A stretch of 64,000 nt of DNA from a bacterium (GTDB lineage Bacteria > Verrucomicrobiota > Verrucomicrobiia > Limisphaerales > RI-55). The DNA lies in contig WGOC01000002.1 of the NCBI GenBank assembly GCA_016124235.1, positions 62,001-126,000 of the forward strand, read 5' to 3'. The notes under the pieces are model-generated. The model searched no databases. It had not been told where the DNA came from and saw only the letters and a program-made list of their open reading frames with translations. The stretch's first letter is position 1, and every line of letters starts with the position of its first letter. This document shows positions 35,894-45,477 of this stretch, in pieces. Position numbers and translations under genes: made by a program.

Positions 35894-36406
35894 GTGAGAT
35901 CGGCAGTATTCATAACCCCTGAAAGTCTGTTTGTCCGCCCCCGAGCGAACGGCGGCAACGACTCACATACCGGGACGCCGGTCTTCCGCCTGGCAGCACA
36001 TGCCGTCAAAGCCCTCCGGCGCCTCAAAGAGGCGGGATTCATGATCATTGGCGTGGCTGGCGAAGAGTTTTTCCGTGGTTTTGCGAGCCCCCATTCCTGC
36101 GAGGAATTTCTTGCCGCCACGGAGCTGGATGACGTGATTATCTCGCGTGATAAACTGCAGCGCGAGCGTACCAGCAGTGCCTTGATCCAAGCCGCCGGCA
36201 AATGGCTCCTCGACCTGGATCAATCGTTCATCATCGGACGCGGCGAGGAAATCTCCAACGCCAACCTAACGGGTTGCACTCCCCTCAAAATCGTGGCCTC
36301 CAAAGGTGCCCCAATTCGCAACCGATTTAAGGCGCCCAGCCTGGGGGCGGCCGTAGATCGAATTCTTTCGCTTCAGCCCGACCCCGGTGCGATCGAGTCA
36401 ATTTGA
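35894..36406 (+). CDS. Degenerate HAD-IIIA (GmhB-like) protein, probably inactive
   Basis: 170 residues from GTG 35894. The arrangement matches HAD phosphatases of the histidinol-phosphatase/GmhB type: a starting strand, AVKALRRLKEAGFMIIGVAG, then a region matching the GDSxxD loop (FIIGRGEEISNANLTGC) and a final strand. The nucleophile motif DxDG is replaced by VFITPES, the zinc Cys cluster and the RKP lysine are missing, and GD is GR. So all catalytic Asp residues seem lost. No frameshift is visible; it may be a binding protein or a decaying gene. Confidence 0.55.
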   Translation: MRSAVFITPESLFVRPRANGGNDSHTGTPVFRLAAHAVKALRRLKEAGFMIIGVAGEEFFRGFASPHSCEEFLAATELDDVIISRDKLQRERTSSALIQAAGKWLLDLDQSFIIGRGEEISNANLTGCTPLKIVASKGAPIRNRFKAPSLGAAVDRILSLQPDPGAIESI

Positions 36407-37342
36407 TCAATGGGTATTGCCCGGCGGTTTCACACCATCTCCTGACGGAATCGCATTGCCAGTAGGAGAAGAGTCGCCGCCGGTGACGGCCGGTCGTTCA
36501 GGTAATGGTTCACTTAAAAGCGGCGACGGCGGAATGTCATCCTTGCGCAACATCCGTGAACCACCATTGACGTAAACACCACCGTCCTGGGTCACTTCCA
36601 GCTTGGGCCGCCGGCCGGCGATCTGATACGTGTTGCGCAACACCAACCGTCCGTCTGGATCGATGCAAAAATGCATGAACTGGCGCATTCCAATCTGCGT
36701 CAACACGTGCAGTCGATTTAGGGTATCGATTTGCGCCTCGGGCTGGCTGATTTGCACCATGGGCGCCAGCCGGATAACGGCGTAGACTACCTTTTCGGTC
36801 GCATCCGTCACGCGAACATACAGCTGGAGGTCCTTAAGATAATTAGCCTGTTGCACGATGTATTTGCGAATCTCCGGTGGCTGACTCGGGTCCCTGGGAA
36901 TACCAATCTGTTGCTCCCAAAGCTTGGTCCCCTTAATTATCTCAAACTCAATCGGATCGCTGAAAATGTTTTCGTTCCATTCGTCAATATGGACGCGGGC
37001 ACGAAGCTTGTAGCTGGTGTTTTCACTGAAATCAAAGGTCCGGCCCACGTCAATCCATTGCGTGGCCATGTAACTGGTATCCACGCTCATTTTCTGCGGT
37101 GGCGGCGAATCCTGCAGCTGTTTGACCACAAAATTGTCGTGATCCTCCACGGTGAACGACAGCCAGTTAGTGCCCGAAAAAGTCAGCGTCCGACCAGAGT
37201 GATTAACGACCCTGACGCCCACGGGCAACGACTCCTTAAGGAGATACTGCTTCTGATCCAGCATTAACTCAACCTTGACCTGGGCATGCGCCGACAAAAA
37301 CGCGGTCAAACAGGCGCCTGCGATGAGCGGGGTCTTGAACAT
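36407..37342 (-). CDS. Hypothetical secreted protein
   Basis: 311 residues from ATG 37342 with signal peptide ending in AHA. The longer open frame would overlap hisA and is rejected. The N-terminal half resembles an Ig-like beta domain (LKESLPVGVRVVNHSGRTLT); the C-terminal 45 residues are Pro- and Gly-rich and low complexity. The stop at 36407 abuts the convergent HAD-like gene. Function unknown. Confidence 0.65.
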   Translation of the reverse strand: MFKTPLIAGACLTAFLSAHAQVKVELMLDQKQYLLKESLPVGVRVVNHSGRTLTFSGTNWLSFTVEDHDNFVVKQLQDSPPPQKMSVDTSYMATQWIDVGRTFDFSENTSYKLRARVHIDEWNENIFSDPIEFEIIKGTKLWEQQIGIPRDPSQPPEIRKYIVQQANYLKDLQLYVRVTDATEKVVYAVIRLAPMVQISQPEAQIDTLNRLHVLTQIGMRQFMHFCIDPDGRLVLRNTYQIAGRRPKLEVTQDGGVYVNGGSRMLRKDDIPPSPLLSEPLPERPAVTGGDSSPTGNAIPSGDGVKPPGNTH

Positions 37343-37422
37343 GGGGCTGAATGTAGTGGGCTCCCCTTGACTGGCAAGCGGCAAAAGGCCGAAAGTCCGC
37401 GCGCCGTCTGATTGCCAAAACC

Positions 37423-38190
37423 ATGTTCCGTCCCTGTATCGATCTCCACGAAGGCCGCGTGAAACAAATCGTTGGTGGTTCACTGTCTGACGAAGGTCCG
37501 GGACCGCGCACGAACTTCGTTTCCGAACGATCGGCGGGGTGGTTCGCCCAAAAGTACCGCGAAGACAACCTCACCGGTGGGCACGTGATCAAACTCGGAC
37601 CGGGGAATGACGACGCCGCCCGGGAAGCGCTCGCGGCCTGGCCCGGCGGTTTACAAATCGGCGGCGGAATCAACGGCGACAACGCCGCCACCTGGCTCGA
37701 AGCCGGCGCCTCCCACGTCATCGTCACTTCCTGGGTCTTTCGTGACGGACAGATTGATTTCACCCGGCTCGATGCACTGGTGAAACAAATTGGAAAAGCC
37801 CGGCTGGTGCTCGATCTCAGCTGCCGGATTCGCGATGGCGAATATCTCGTTGTTACCGATCGCTGGCAGAAATTCACCGACACGAAGATCACCCAGGCAA
37901 ACCTCGAAAGGCTCGGTCGCTATTGCGACGAGTTTCTGGTGCACGCCGTGGATGTCGAGGGATTGTGCCGCGGGATCGACCTCGAGCTCGTTCGTAAACT
38001 CGCCGACTGGTCGCCCTTGCCCACCACGTACGCGGGCGGCGCGTCTTCACTCGTCGATTTGGAAAATGTTCAGGCGATTGGCAACGGTCGGATTCACCTG
38101 ACGATCGGCTCGGCGCTCGACGTTTTTGGTGGCTCGGGCGTCCGATACGACGATGCTGTGGCGTTTAATCGGGAGTACGGACAAGGCTGA
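37423..38190 (+). CDS. hisA: ProFAR isomerase, eukaryote-type HisA (HIS6-like)
   Basis: 255 residues catalysing the fourth step of histidine synthesis. The sequence follows the yeast HIS6 and plant HISN3 type rather than ordinary bacterial HisA: FRPCIDLHEGRVKQIVGG, LTGGHVIKLGPGN, GGLQIGGGINGDN, GASHVIVTSWVF, RLVLDLSCR, VVTDRWQKF, DEFLVHAVDVEGLCRGID, TYAGGASSLVDLE and TIGSALDVFGG. In bacterial HisA the start is MIIPAIDLxxGxxVRLxQG. A eukaryote-like subfamily (TIGR02129) has been reported in a few bacteria such as Fibrobacter. It stands alone, far from hisB. Confidence 0.93.
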   Translation: MFRPCIDLHEGRVKQIVGGSLSDEGPGPRTNFVSERSAGWFAQKYREDNLTGGHVIKLGPGNDDAAREALAAWPGGLQIGGGINGDNAATWLEAGASHVIVTSWVFRDGQIDFTRLDALVKQIGKARLVLDLSCRIRDGEYLVVTDRWQKFTDTKITQANLERLGRYCDEFLVHAVDVEGLCRGIDLELVRKLADWSPLPTTYAGGASSLVDLENVQAIGNGRIHLTIGSALDVFGGSGVRYDDAVAFNREYGQG

Positions 38191-38219
38191 TTCGAGCGAC
38201 AACGCACCGAACCTTTTAC

Positions 38220-39131
38220 TCAACCACCGTGCCCGGGAAGATTCAGGTTCTTCAAAACGGCGGAAACGGACGGGACCTTGTTCAAAGTGTAAAAGTGGAT
38301 TCCTTCAACACCGTTGGCCAGCAAGTCACGACATTGGTCGGTGGCGTAATCGATTCCGTAAGCCGCCGTCGCTTCGTCATTGGATCCCAGTTCTTCCAGG
38401 CGCTTCATCATCGGCGCCGGAATCCGCGAACCACATAACGAGGTAAACCGCTTGATCTGCGCGGCACTGAGAATCGGCAAAATTCCCGCCACCATGGGCA
38501 CCGAAATTCCCAGCTTTTTGGCCAAGTGATCGCGGAACTCATAAAAGTCCACATTGTCAAAAAACAGCTGGGTGATCACAAAGTCGGCTCCGGCATCGAC
38601 CTTCCGTTTCAAGCGGTCCCAGTCCACCTGCTTCCCTTCCCTGCAGGCGATGTGACCTTCAGGAAATCCCGCAACGCCGATGCTGAAACCGCCAGCCGCA
38701 CGAAGGTATTCCACCAATTCGCTGGAGAACTCAAAGCCGCCTTCTGTCTTGGTGAATTCGCCACCGCTTGGCGGGTCGCCGCGCAGCGCCAGGATGTTCT
38801 TCACCCCGATCTTCCGGGCCTGCTCCACCACGCCGGCGACTTCATCCCGGGTGGCGTTCACGCAAGTCAGATGAGCCAGCGCCGTCAAATGGTGATCCTG
38901 TTGAATGCGTTCAACCACCATCAGCGACTTTTCGCGAGTGCTGCCACCGGCCCCGTAGGTCATCGAACAATAATCCGGTTCAAAAGCGGCCAGTGCCGGG
39001 ATGGTTCGCTCGAGCAAAGCCGCGTCGCCTTCCGGCGTTTTCGGCGGGAAAAATTCAAACGACACCACTGGCCGCCGTTCCGCTCGAGCCGCGGCGTAGA
39101 TGTCTTTTATAAATTCAATTGTTCGGGCCAT
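38220..39131 (-). CDS. metF: Methylenetetrahydrofolate reductase
   Basis: 303 residues reducing methylene-THF to methyl-THF for methionine synthesis. Motifs: VSFEFFPPKTPEG, DYCSMTYGAGGSTR, LAHLTCVNATRDE, ILALRGDPP, FPEGHIACREG and FVITQLFFDN. Typical length for the FAD-dependent bacterial enzyme. Convergent with hisA, with a 29-base gap. Confidence 0.97.
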   Translation of the reverse strand: MARTIEFIKDIYAAARAERRPVVSFEFFPPKTPEGDAALLERTIPALAAFEPDYCSMTYGAGGSTREKSLMVVERIQQDHHLTALAHLTCVNATRDEVAGVVEQARKIGVKNILALRGDPPSGGEFTKTEGGFEFSSELVEYLRAAGGFSIGVAGFPEGHIACREGKQVDWDRLKRKVDAGADFVITQLFFDNVDFYEFRDHLAKKLGISVPMVAGILPILSAAQIKRFTSLCGSRIPAPMMKRLEELGSNDEATAAYGIDYATDQCRDLLANGVEGIHFYTLNKVPSVSAVLKNLNLPGHGG

Positions 39132-39139
39132 TCCAAATT

Positions 39140-39209
39140 CCGGATTTAAATTTTCAAATCATCAAATCCGGATGCGTTTATATGTATTTTATGAATACGG
39201 CTTTGGCAA
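39140..39209 (-). promoter_or_regulatory. Putative metF promoter and leader hairpin
   Basis: On the minus strand TTGCCA (39209-39204) and TACATA (39186-39181) are 17 bases apart. Downstream, CCGGATTT and AAATCCGG (39171-39164 and 39147-39140) form a perfect eight-pair stem with a 16-base loop, ending nine bases before the metF ATG. The A/T-rich loop and repeated words also resemble intergenic low-complexity repeats. No SAM or SAH riboswitch core is visible. Confidence 0.35.
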
Positions 39210-39244
39210 CTCCGATTTTCGACCGTCCGATCGAGCGAATTCGA

Positions 39245-40234
39245 TTAATGATGGGCCTGACGTTCCGCGCGTTTGCGCGCCGCGTAACGCTTGACCAACT
39301 CGTCCGCGATGACACCACCCAAAATCACGGCGCCGATGACGGCAAACTCGATGTGCGTAGGAATCGCATCCACGAGCGTGATCATATTCCGCAAAACCTG
39401 CATCAATGCGGTGCCGATGATGACACCGACGATCGTCCCTTCTCCGCCACGCAACGAACAGCCGCCGAGGACGGCCGCTGCGATCGCGTAGAGTTCGTAG
39501 AAATTGCCGAAATCGACCGGTTGCGCCGAGTTGACATCGAGCACAAACAGCATTCCGCCGAGGCCGGCCAAAACTGCGCTAATCACGTACGCGAGCACGG
39601 TCATCCGATCGGTATTGATTCCCGAAAACCGCGTGGCCTGTTCGTTGTTGCCGAGGGCCAGGAGATAACGACCATAGATTGTCCGATTGAGAAAAATCGC
39701 AGCGATCACCGCCACCACGACCAGAATCACGCACGGCACGGGAACCCCAAAACCTCCGATCAGCGGAATCTTGTACGTCGCCAGTGTGCGCAGTCCCGTG
39801 AAATTCGTACCGAAACCGACTGTCTGGTCGCCGGTCAAACCGCGCGCCAGTCCGCGATAAAGCAGCAACGCACACAACGTCACCACGAACGGCTGGAGCC
39901 GAAGTTTGGTAATCAGCAATCCATGAATCAAACCGAGCCCGACGACCACCACACCGATGATGAGCAGAGCAACCGGGAGGGACCAGCCTTTCACCGCAAG
40001 CATCCACGGCAAACCGCAACCCACCAGACAAACGATCGAACCAATCGACAAATCGATACCGCCCGTAATGATGACGAACGCCACGCCGATGCTAAGGATT
40101 CCGAAGAGGGCCGTTCGCCGGATGAGGTTTTCGATGTTATACGCGGTCGTAAACGAATCGGCGGCCATCGCAGTGACAATCACCACAAAAAGGAGTAGTC
40201 CCGAGATGCCCAATATTTTCTTCATCGGATTCAT
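39245..40234 (-). CDS. Ribose-type ABC transporter permease
   Basis: 329 residues with about eight to ten transmembrane segments. The RbsC-type signature is present: GILSIGVAFVIITGGIDLSIG, then YALGNNEQATRFSGI. Third gene of a binding protein/ATPase/permease operon, seven bases after the ATPase gene. The sugar is unknown because no kinase or isomerase is adjacent. Confidence 0.93.
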   Translation of the reverse strand: MNPMKKILGISGLLLFVVIVTAMAADSFTTAYNIENLIRRTALFGILSIGVAFVIITGGIDLSIGSIVCLVGCGLPWMLAVKGWSLPVALLIIGVVVVGLGLIHGLLITKLRLQPFVVTLCALLLYRGLARGLTGDQTVGFGTNFTGLRTLATYKIPLIGGFGVPVPCVILVVVAVIAAIFLNRTIYGRYLLALGNNEQATRFSGINTDRMTVLAYVISAVLAGLGGMLFVLDVNSAQPVDFGNFYELYAIAAAVLGGCSLRGGEGTIVGVIIGTALMQVLRNMITLVDAIPTHIEFAVIGAVILGGVIADELVKRYAARKRAERQAHH

Positions 40235-40241
40235 GAAATTC

Positions 40242-41762
40242 TCAGTTTGCTACTGATTTCGTCTCGCCACCGGTGGCCAGATGCATGATCGCCTCCTCGC
40301 TCAATTCGCTGCGAGCGAGTTCTCCAGTCAGTCGGCCTTCGTGCATGACCAACGTGCGATCGGACATACCCAGCACTTCCTCCATGTCACTTGAAACGAA
40401 CAAGATCGCGACGCCGTCGGCAGCCAACTCCTCCATCAACCCGTAGATCTCACTCTTGGCACCCACGTCAATCCCCCGGGTCGGTTCATCGAGCAGCAAC
40501 ACCTTGGGACGCATCGCCAGCCATTTGCCGAGCACGACCTTCTGCTGATTACCGCCGGAAAGAAATTGGGCGAACTGCCGGTCATTGGGTGTCTTGATCC
40601 GCATCTTTTGGATCATTTCGGCGCTCAACTCGAGTTCCTGATCAAAGTTTAAGAAGCCCCGTCTTTGGTCCCGGTTCAAGCTGGCGAGGCTGATGTTTTC
40701 CCGCACGCCCATTTCGAGCAGCAATCCCTGTAGTTTCCGATCTTCCGGCACCAGGGCCAGCCCATACGCAATCGCGTCACGGGGAGACATAGGATTGTGC
40801 GCTTTTCCATCGATGCGCATTTCGCCGCCGGTGGCCGGGGTGACACCAAAGAGGGTCAGCAATAATTCGGTGCGACCGGCACCAACCAGTCCGGCCAGCG
40901 CCACAATTTCGCCGGCGCGTAGCTGAAAGTTGATTTCCTTCTCAGGATGAATGGGCGTGCGCAATCGGTTGACTTCGAGCACGCATTCACCCGGTTCATG
41001 GGGTTTGTGCTGGTAGAACTGCGAAAGCTCCCGACCCACCATCAGCCGCACCATCGCGTCATGAGTGATCGCGTCGCGTCCCAGTTCGCCCGCATTTTCG
41101 CCGTCGCGCAAAACGGAGACACGATCGGCCACCGCCTTAACTTCACTCAAGCGATGGGAAATGTAGACGACGCTAACGCCACGTTTTTTGAGGTCGCCGA
41201 TGACTTGAAACAGATTCTCGGTTTCCTTTGCCGACAGGCTGGACGTCGGTTCGTCCATGATGAGAACCCGGGCGTTGACCGAAAGTGCCTTGGCAATTTC
41301 CACCAACTGCTGCCGGCCAATGGTCAACGTGCTGACCAACGTGGCGGGATCAATATCGAGGCCGACTGCTTCGAGAAATGCGCGCGCTTTTTCGTGCTGC
41401 GTGCGGCGGTCAAGAAACGGCCCTTTCCGAAATTCGCGCCCGAGGAAAATATTCGCGGCGGCATCCAGATTACCAGCAAGGTTCAGCTCCTGATGAATCA
41501 ACGCAATCCCGAGATCGAGGGCGTCGCCAACCTTTTCAAGCGTGACCTTGTTCCCATCGACGCGCACTTCGCCGGAGTCGGGCTGTTGCACGCCGGCCAG
41601 GATCTTCATCAGCGTGCTTTTGCCAGCACCGTTTTCGCCGATCACGGCCAGCACTTCGCCGCGTCGCAAGTGCAGATTTACGCCGCGCAACGCACGGACA
41701 CCGGGAAATTCCTTGGTGATGCCCCGGACTTCGAGCAGACAATTCGAGGCGTCGCCGGCCAT
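40242..41762 (-). CDS. Sugar ABC transporter ATP-binding protein (RbsA-type)
   Basis: 506 residues with two fused ATPase domains. The first has Walker [14 protein letters not shown] and Walker [12 protein letters not shown]; the second has a degenerate Walker A ([13 protein letters not shown]) but a signature [15 protein letters not shown] and Walker [14 protein letters not shown]. This asymmetry is normal for the family. The gene lies between the binding protein and permease genes. Confidence 0.95.
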   Translation of the reverse strand: MAGDASNCLLEVRGITKEFPGVRALRGVNLHLRRGEVLAVIGENGAGKSTLMKILAGVQQPDSGEVRVDGNKVTLEKVGDALDLGIALIHQELNLAGNLDAAANIFLGREFRKGPFLDRRTQHEKARAFLEAVGLDIDPATLVSTLTIGRQQLVEIAKALSVNARVLIMDEPTSSLSAKETENLFQVIGDLKKRGVSVVYISHRLSEVKAVADRVSVLRDGENAGELGRDAITHDAMVRLMVGRELSQFYQHKPHEPGECVLEVNRLRTPIHPEKEINFQLRAGEIVALAGLVGAGRTELLLTLFGVTPATGGEMRIDGKAHNPMSPRDAIAYGLALVPEDRKLQGLLLEMGVRENISLASLNRDQRRGFLNFDQELELSAEMIQKMRIKTPNDRQFAQFLSGGNQQKVVLGKWLAMRPKVLLLDEPTRGIDVGAKSEIYGLMEELAADGVAILFVSSDMEEVLGMSDRTLVMHEGRLTGELARSELSEEAIMHLATGGETKSVAN

Positions 41763-41766
41763 CTTC

Positions 41767-42810
41767 TTACTTGCCGAGACGCTTCTTCAATTCGTCCCAG
41801 AATTGGTCGACGGTGTCCTTGCGAATCTTCCGAGCGGGAACCTCGATATATTTGTTGGCCGGAATCACATTGGTTTTGCCCGCCAACACTTCCGTCAAAA
41901 CCTTCACGGCCTGATAACCGTATTCGTAGGGATTCTGCACGACCGTCCCCAAAACGATGCCGTCCTGAATACCTTTGAGCGTGGCGTCGTTCTCATCGAA
42001 ACCGATGACCTGCACTTTACCCGCCTTGCCCGACTGCTTGAGCGCTTCAAGAATGGCCGGCGGATTGTAAGCAAACAACCCGATCATACCGGCGATGTTG
42101 GGATGCTTCGACAACGTGTCTTCGACGTTGGCCTTGGCCTTGGCCCGATCAAACTGATCCGTGAGTGTTCCCAGGACCTGGTACCCGTTACCCGACGGAT
42201 TCGCCGTGGGTGGATCAAAACGCGTGGGGTCCGGAGTGCGCCCAATCAGCTCGTCAATGAATCCCTGCCGGCGCAGCTTTGCGTTATCCTGTTCCAGACG
42301 ACCCACGAAGATCATCACGTCGCCACCGTTCGGCAATGCTTCCTTCATCAACTGGGCGGCCATACGACCTGCCTCGTAGTTGCTCATCCCAATGTAAACC
42401 AATCGCTTCGAATCGGGTGCATCCGAGTCGGCCGTGACCAATTTGCTGTACTCGGCCACCTTGTTTAGAATTTCCGTCTGGTTGGCCGGATCGATCGGGC
42501 TGACCGCCACGCCGGCCGTCCCCTTCGTAATGAGATCTTCCAGAATGCGTTTTTGGTCGGCCAACCCTTCGGCAGGCATGATCATGCTCGCGTCGGCGTT
42601 GAAGTCCTTGCCGCCCTGCTCGACGCCCGCCTGGCAAATAACCCAGAACGGATCAACGCCATTGCTGACGAAGACAATTTTGGGTTTCTTGGCGCTGGCT
42701 GAGGCGTTGGACGAACCCGAACTGTTTGCGCTCGAGTCTGCGGATGGTTTGCAGCCAACGAGGCCGAGGACAGCGGCGGCGGCCAGCGAAAGTGTCAAAT
42801 GCCATTTCAT
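41767..42810 (-). CDS. Sugar ABC transporter substrate-binding lipoprotein (RbsB-like)
   Basis: 347 residues. Lipobox LGLVGC, then a Ser/Ala/Asn-rich linker (residues about 22-40) and a periplasmic binding protein type 1 fold: [50 protein letters not shown]. The first gene of the transporter operon. The lipid anchor is the arrangement expected if the protein is kept at a membrane rather than free. Confidence 0.92.
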   Translation of the reverse strand: MKWHLTLSLAAAAVLGLVGCKPSADSSANSSGSSNASASAKKPKIVFVSNGVDPFWVICQAGVEQGGKDFNADASMIMPAEGLADQKRILEDLITKGTAGVAVSPIDPANQTEILNKVAEYSKLVTADSDAPDSKRLVYIGMSNYEAGRMAAQLMKEALPNGGDVMIFVGRLEQDNAKLRRQGFIDELIGRTPDPTRFDPPTANPSGNGYQVLGTLTDQFDRAKAKANVEDTLSKHPNIAGMIGLFAYNPPAILEALKQSGKAGKVQVIGFDENDATLKGIQDGIVLGTVVQNPYEYGYQAVKVLTEVLAGKTNVIPANKYIEVPARKIRKDTVDQFWDELKKRLGK

Positions 42811-42956
42811 AGGGGTGCGTTCTACTTCGCAGAAACGCCCCGATGCGTCAACGACAAGCGATCGTCACGCACGCCACAACGCACGGCAAATTGATGCCTG
42901 CGGAATACTGGCCGGATTCCCAAACCTGATGCATCCTGACGCCCCAAACGCAGAAA

Positions 42957-43865
42957 ATGAGAGTCTTTGTTACAGGTGGGACCGGCTTCGTCGGTCGTGA
43001 AATGCTTTGGCGACTTTCCGAAGCCGGTCATCAAGTTCGTTTGCTCACCCGCGACGCAGGGAGCGATCCACATCGGCAGCTCGCCTACCGATTTCGCGCG
43101 GAGCTGGTCGAAGGGTCGATCACCGCGCCTCGTGGGCTTGCGGATCGGATTCGCGGGTGCGACGCAATTATTCACCTGGTTGGGATCATTGCCGAATCGA
43201 AGCACACCACTTTTCAGCAAGTTCACGTGGAAGGCACTCGGGCAATAGTGCAGGTCGCTCGCGAGGCAGGCGTTCGGCGTTTCGTTCACATGAGCGCTCT
43301 CGGTACGCGGCCGAACGCCCGGGCGCGCTATCACCAAACCAAATGGGAAGCCGAGGAGCTGGTGCGCGAAAGCGGTCTCGACTGGACCATTTTTCGACCA
43401 TCCGTCGTCTACGGTCGCGACGATGGTTTCGTCAATTTGCTCGCCAAGATTTGCCGTTTGAGTCCGGTCATTCCCATTTTTGGCCCGGGCACAAACAAGC
43501 TACAGCCAATTGCGGTCGAGGACGTCGCCAGGGCATTTGTCGGTGCTCTCGAGCAACCCGAATGCATCGGAAAAACGTATGATCTCTGCGGCCCGGAAGT
43601 GTTCACAATGGACCAACTGTATGACGTCATTTTGCGCGTCACCAAACGCCACCGGTTACGCGCGCACCTGCCGATGGCACTCGCGCGTCTGCAGGCTGGC
43701 GGTCTGGAATGGGCTACCGGCCTGGTCGGAAAGCAAAGTCCCTTGACCCGTGATCAGCTCAAGATGTTGCAGGAAGATAATGCCGGCGACGCCAAACCCG
43801 CGGCAGACGCGTTCGGTTTGGCTCAATTACCATTCGCTGACGGAATCGCCAAATACGTCAAGTAA
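42957..43865 (+). CDS. NAD(P)-binding SDR-type protein (NDUFA9/NmrA-like)
   Basis: 302 residues with the extended SDR Rossmann motif VFVTGGTGFVGREML, IIHLVGII, FVHMSALGT and an active-site-like YHQTKWEAEELV (YxxxK). Proteins of this type include the complex I NDUFA9 subunit family and sugar-nucleotide epimerase relatives. Substrate unknown. Divergent from the transporter operon with a 146-base spacer. Confidence 0.88.
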   Translation: MRVFVTGGTGFVGREMLWRLSEAGHQVRLLTRDAGSDPHRQLAYRFRAELVEGSITAPRGLADRIRGCDAIIHLVGIIAESKHTTFQQVHVEGTRAIVQVAREAGVRRFVHMSALGTRPNARARYHQTKWEAEELVRESGLDWTIFRPSVVYGRDDGFVNLLAKICRLSPVIPIFGPGTNKLQPIAVEDVARAFVGALEQPECIGKTYDLCGPEVFTMDQLYDVILRVTKRHRLRAHLPMALARLQAGGLEWATGLVGKQSPLTRDQLKMLQEDNAGDAKPAADAFGLAQLPFADGIAKYVK

Positions 43866-43876
43866 CGCGCGCTTGG

Positions 43877-45250
43877 CTAAATCTTATTAGCTTTCCGCCA
43901 GCGATAGAGCGTTGACGAGTTGACCCCCACCTGGGCCGCCACCCAGGTCAAATCGTGTCCGCCTTCGGACAGCAATTTCGCTGCGTATTCGAGCCGTTGT
44001 TTGCGGCTCATCGAAGGTGTGAAACTTGCCGGCATCGCGGTCGCCGGTGGCATGACGGCCGGACCGGGACGTCCGAGGCCGGGTCGTGGATTCGGGTTTG
44101 CCGCCATCGCGTAGGGCGATCGCTTCGGCGCTTCCCACCAACCCGTCCGCAATGTCGGTCCGTCATAAAGAATCACCATTCGCTCAATGGCGTTCTTCAA
44201 CTCCCGAACATTACCCGGCCATTCATATTCCTGAAAGAGGCGCACCAACTCCGGTTCCACACTCTCAAAGTTTTTCCCGAACCGCTCACCGGCCGCGCGG
44301 ACGAATGCCAACGCGTAAATGGGTACATCTTCCGGCCGCACTCGTAGCGGCGGAACATGGAGTGCGACTTCAGAGAGACGATAAAACAAATCCGCGCGAA
44401 ATTGACCTTCGGCGATCAAGTGTTCGAGGTTTTGATTCGTCGCCGAGATCACGCGGACGTTTACCTTGTATTCGCTGTTGCCGCCCACGCGGCGAGCCAT
44501 TCGCGTTTCCAAAAAGCGCAACAACTTTGGCTGAAGCGAAAGATCGAGTTCGCCGATTTCGTCGAGAAATAACGTACCGCCGTCCGCTTGTTCGACCAAT
44601 CCGGTGCGGGATTTAATCGCGCCCGTGTAGGCGCCCTTCTCCGCACCAAACAATTCGGCCTCGATCAATTCCCGCGGAATTGCCGCACAATTCACCGCAA
44701 CGAACGGACCGCTGTTGTTGGTACGATGCAGTGAATTGGCCACCAATTCCTTGCCGACTCCGGATTCACCTGAAATCAACACCGTGGCGTTGGTCGGTCC
44801 CAGCCGCTCGATGGATTGTCGCAATGCCCGCATCGAGGTCGATTCGCCCATCAGCAGCTCGTTGCCTTGTCGCTCGATGCCGCCGTAGAGTTGCAGCCAG
44901 AACTGTTGCGTCTCCACAACCCGATTGATCGCGGATTCCCATCGCACATCCGGATCTTCGAGCAGCAGAAAGTCGTGCGCTCCGTCGCGCACCGCCATGA
45001 CAATTTCCTCCGATGTCGATCCCTTGCCGGTCACGATGTAGTGCCGATTAGCCTGCGCGAGACGAACTCGCAGCGCCGGCCAGCCCGAACCGGCCAACGT
45101 CGCGACCGGAACCATGTAAACGAAATCGCGGTATTGATGAGAAAGCTCGTGAATCTTGTCCGCCGAAAAGCGTTGGCAATTGAATCCCAGCCCGGCGAGC
45201 CGCTTGACGGTCGGCATCGCATCTTCTGATTCGTAAACAGAGATGGTCAT
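43877..45250 (-). CDS. Sigma-54-dependent transcriptional activator
   Basis: 457 residues from ATG 45250. The N-terminal 120 residues resemble a receiver domain but lack the phosphoacceptor Asp strand (FVYMVPVATL). The AAA+ domain has Walker A GESGVGKE, the sigma-54 contact loop GAYTGA (consensus GAFTGA), Walker B GGTLFLDEIGEL, and YEWPGNVRELKNAIERM. A Pro/Ala-rich linker follows. The C-terminal helix-turn-helix (WVAAQVGVNSSTLYRWRKAN) is closer to transposase-type HTH than to Fis HTH_8. It should activate sigma-54 promoters independently of phosphorylation. Confidence 0.9.
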   Translation of the reverse strand: MTISVYESEDAMPTVKRLAGLGFNCQRFSADKIHELSHQYRDFVYMVPVATLAGSGWPALRVRLAQANRHYIVTGKGSTSEEIVMAVRDGAHDFLLLEDPDVRWESAINRVVETQQFWLQLYGGIERQGNELLMGESTSMRALRQSIERLGPTNATVLISGESGVGKELVANSLHRTNNSGPFVAVNCAAIPRELIEAELFGAEKGAYTGAIKSRTGLVEQADGGTLFLDEIGELDLSLQPKLLRFLETRMARRVGGNSEYKVNVRVISATNQNLEHLIAEGQFRADLFYRLSEVALHVPPLRVRPEDVPIYALAFVRAAGERFGKNFESVEPELVRLFQEYEWPGNVRELKNAIERMVILYDGPTLRTGWWEAPKRSPYAMAANPNPRPGLGRPGPAVMPPATAMPASFTPSMSRKQRLEYAAKLLSEGGHDLTWVAAQVGVNSSTLYRWRKANKI

Positions 45251-45308
45251 GCGAGGCGAAGCGTAGTCAGCTACCGACAGCAATGCAAAGGCGAATTGTC
45301 GCACTCAT

Positions 45309-45318
45309 CTTGCGCAAG
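45309..45318. promoter_or_regulatory. Perfect 10-base palindrome CTTGCGCAAG
   Basis: The palindrome lies in the 227-base divergent region between the sigma-54 activator and the PAS protein, 59 bases upstream of the activator start. It could be an operator for either gene. I see no clear GG/GC sigma-54 promoter next to it. Confidence 0.25.
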
Positions 45319-45477
45319 GCATTTGCAAGATCTAACCCATACAGCCCCATAACAACCACTCCATTTCCCACTACCAGTTGAGGTTGCCAAATTGACAACA
45401 TGTGATTGATTATCAACAAATATTGGCGTGAAGCCCGAACAGATGGTCGGGACGAACTGTCACACGAGGGAGATTAC

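Noticed and set aside
39132..39244. SAM or SAH riboswitch before metF
   Set aside because: Only 113 bases, mostly A/T-rich, without the conserved core of any SAM or SAH class that I can recognise.
39119..40198. A 359-codon plus-strand frame opposite the permease gene
   Set aside because: Translation is Arg/His/Asp-rich low complexity, the mirror of a hydrophobic permease.
40947..41978. A 343-codon plus-strand frame across the ATPase gene
   Set aside because: Antisense shadow of the RbsA-type ATPase, which has full motifs.
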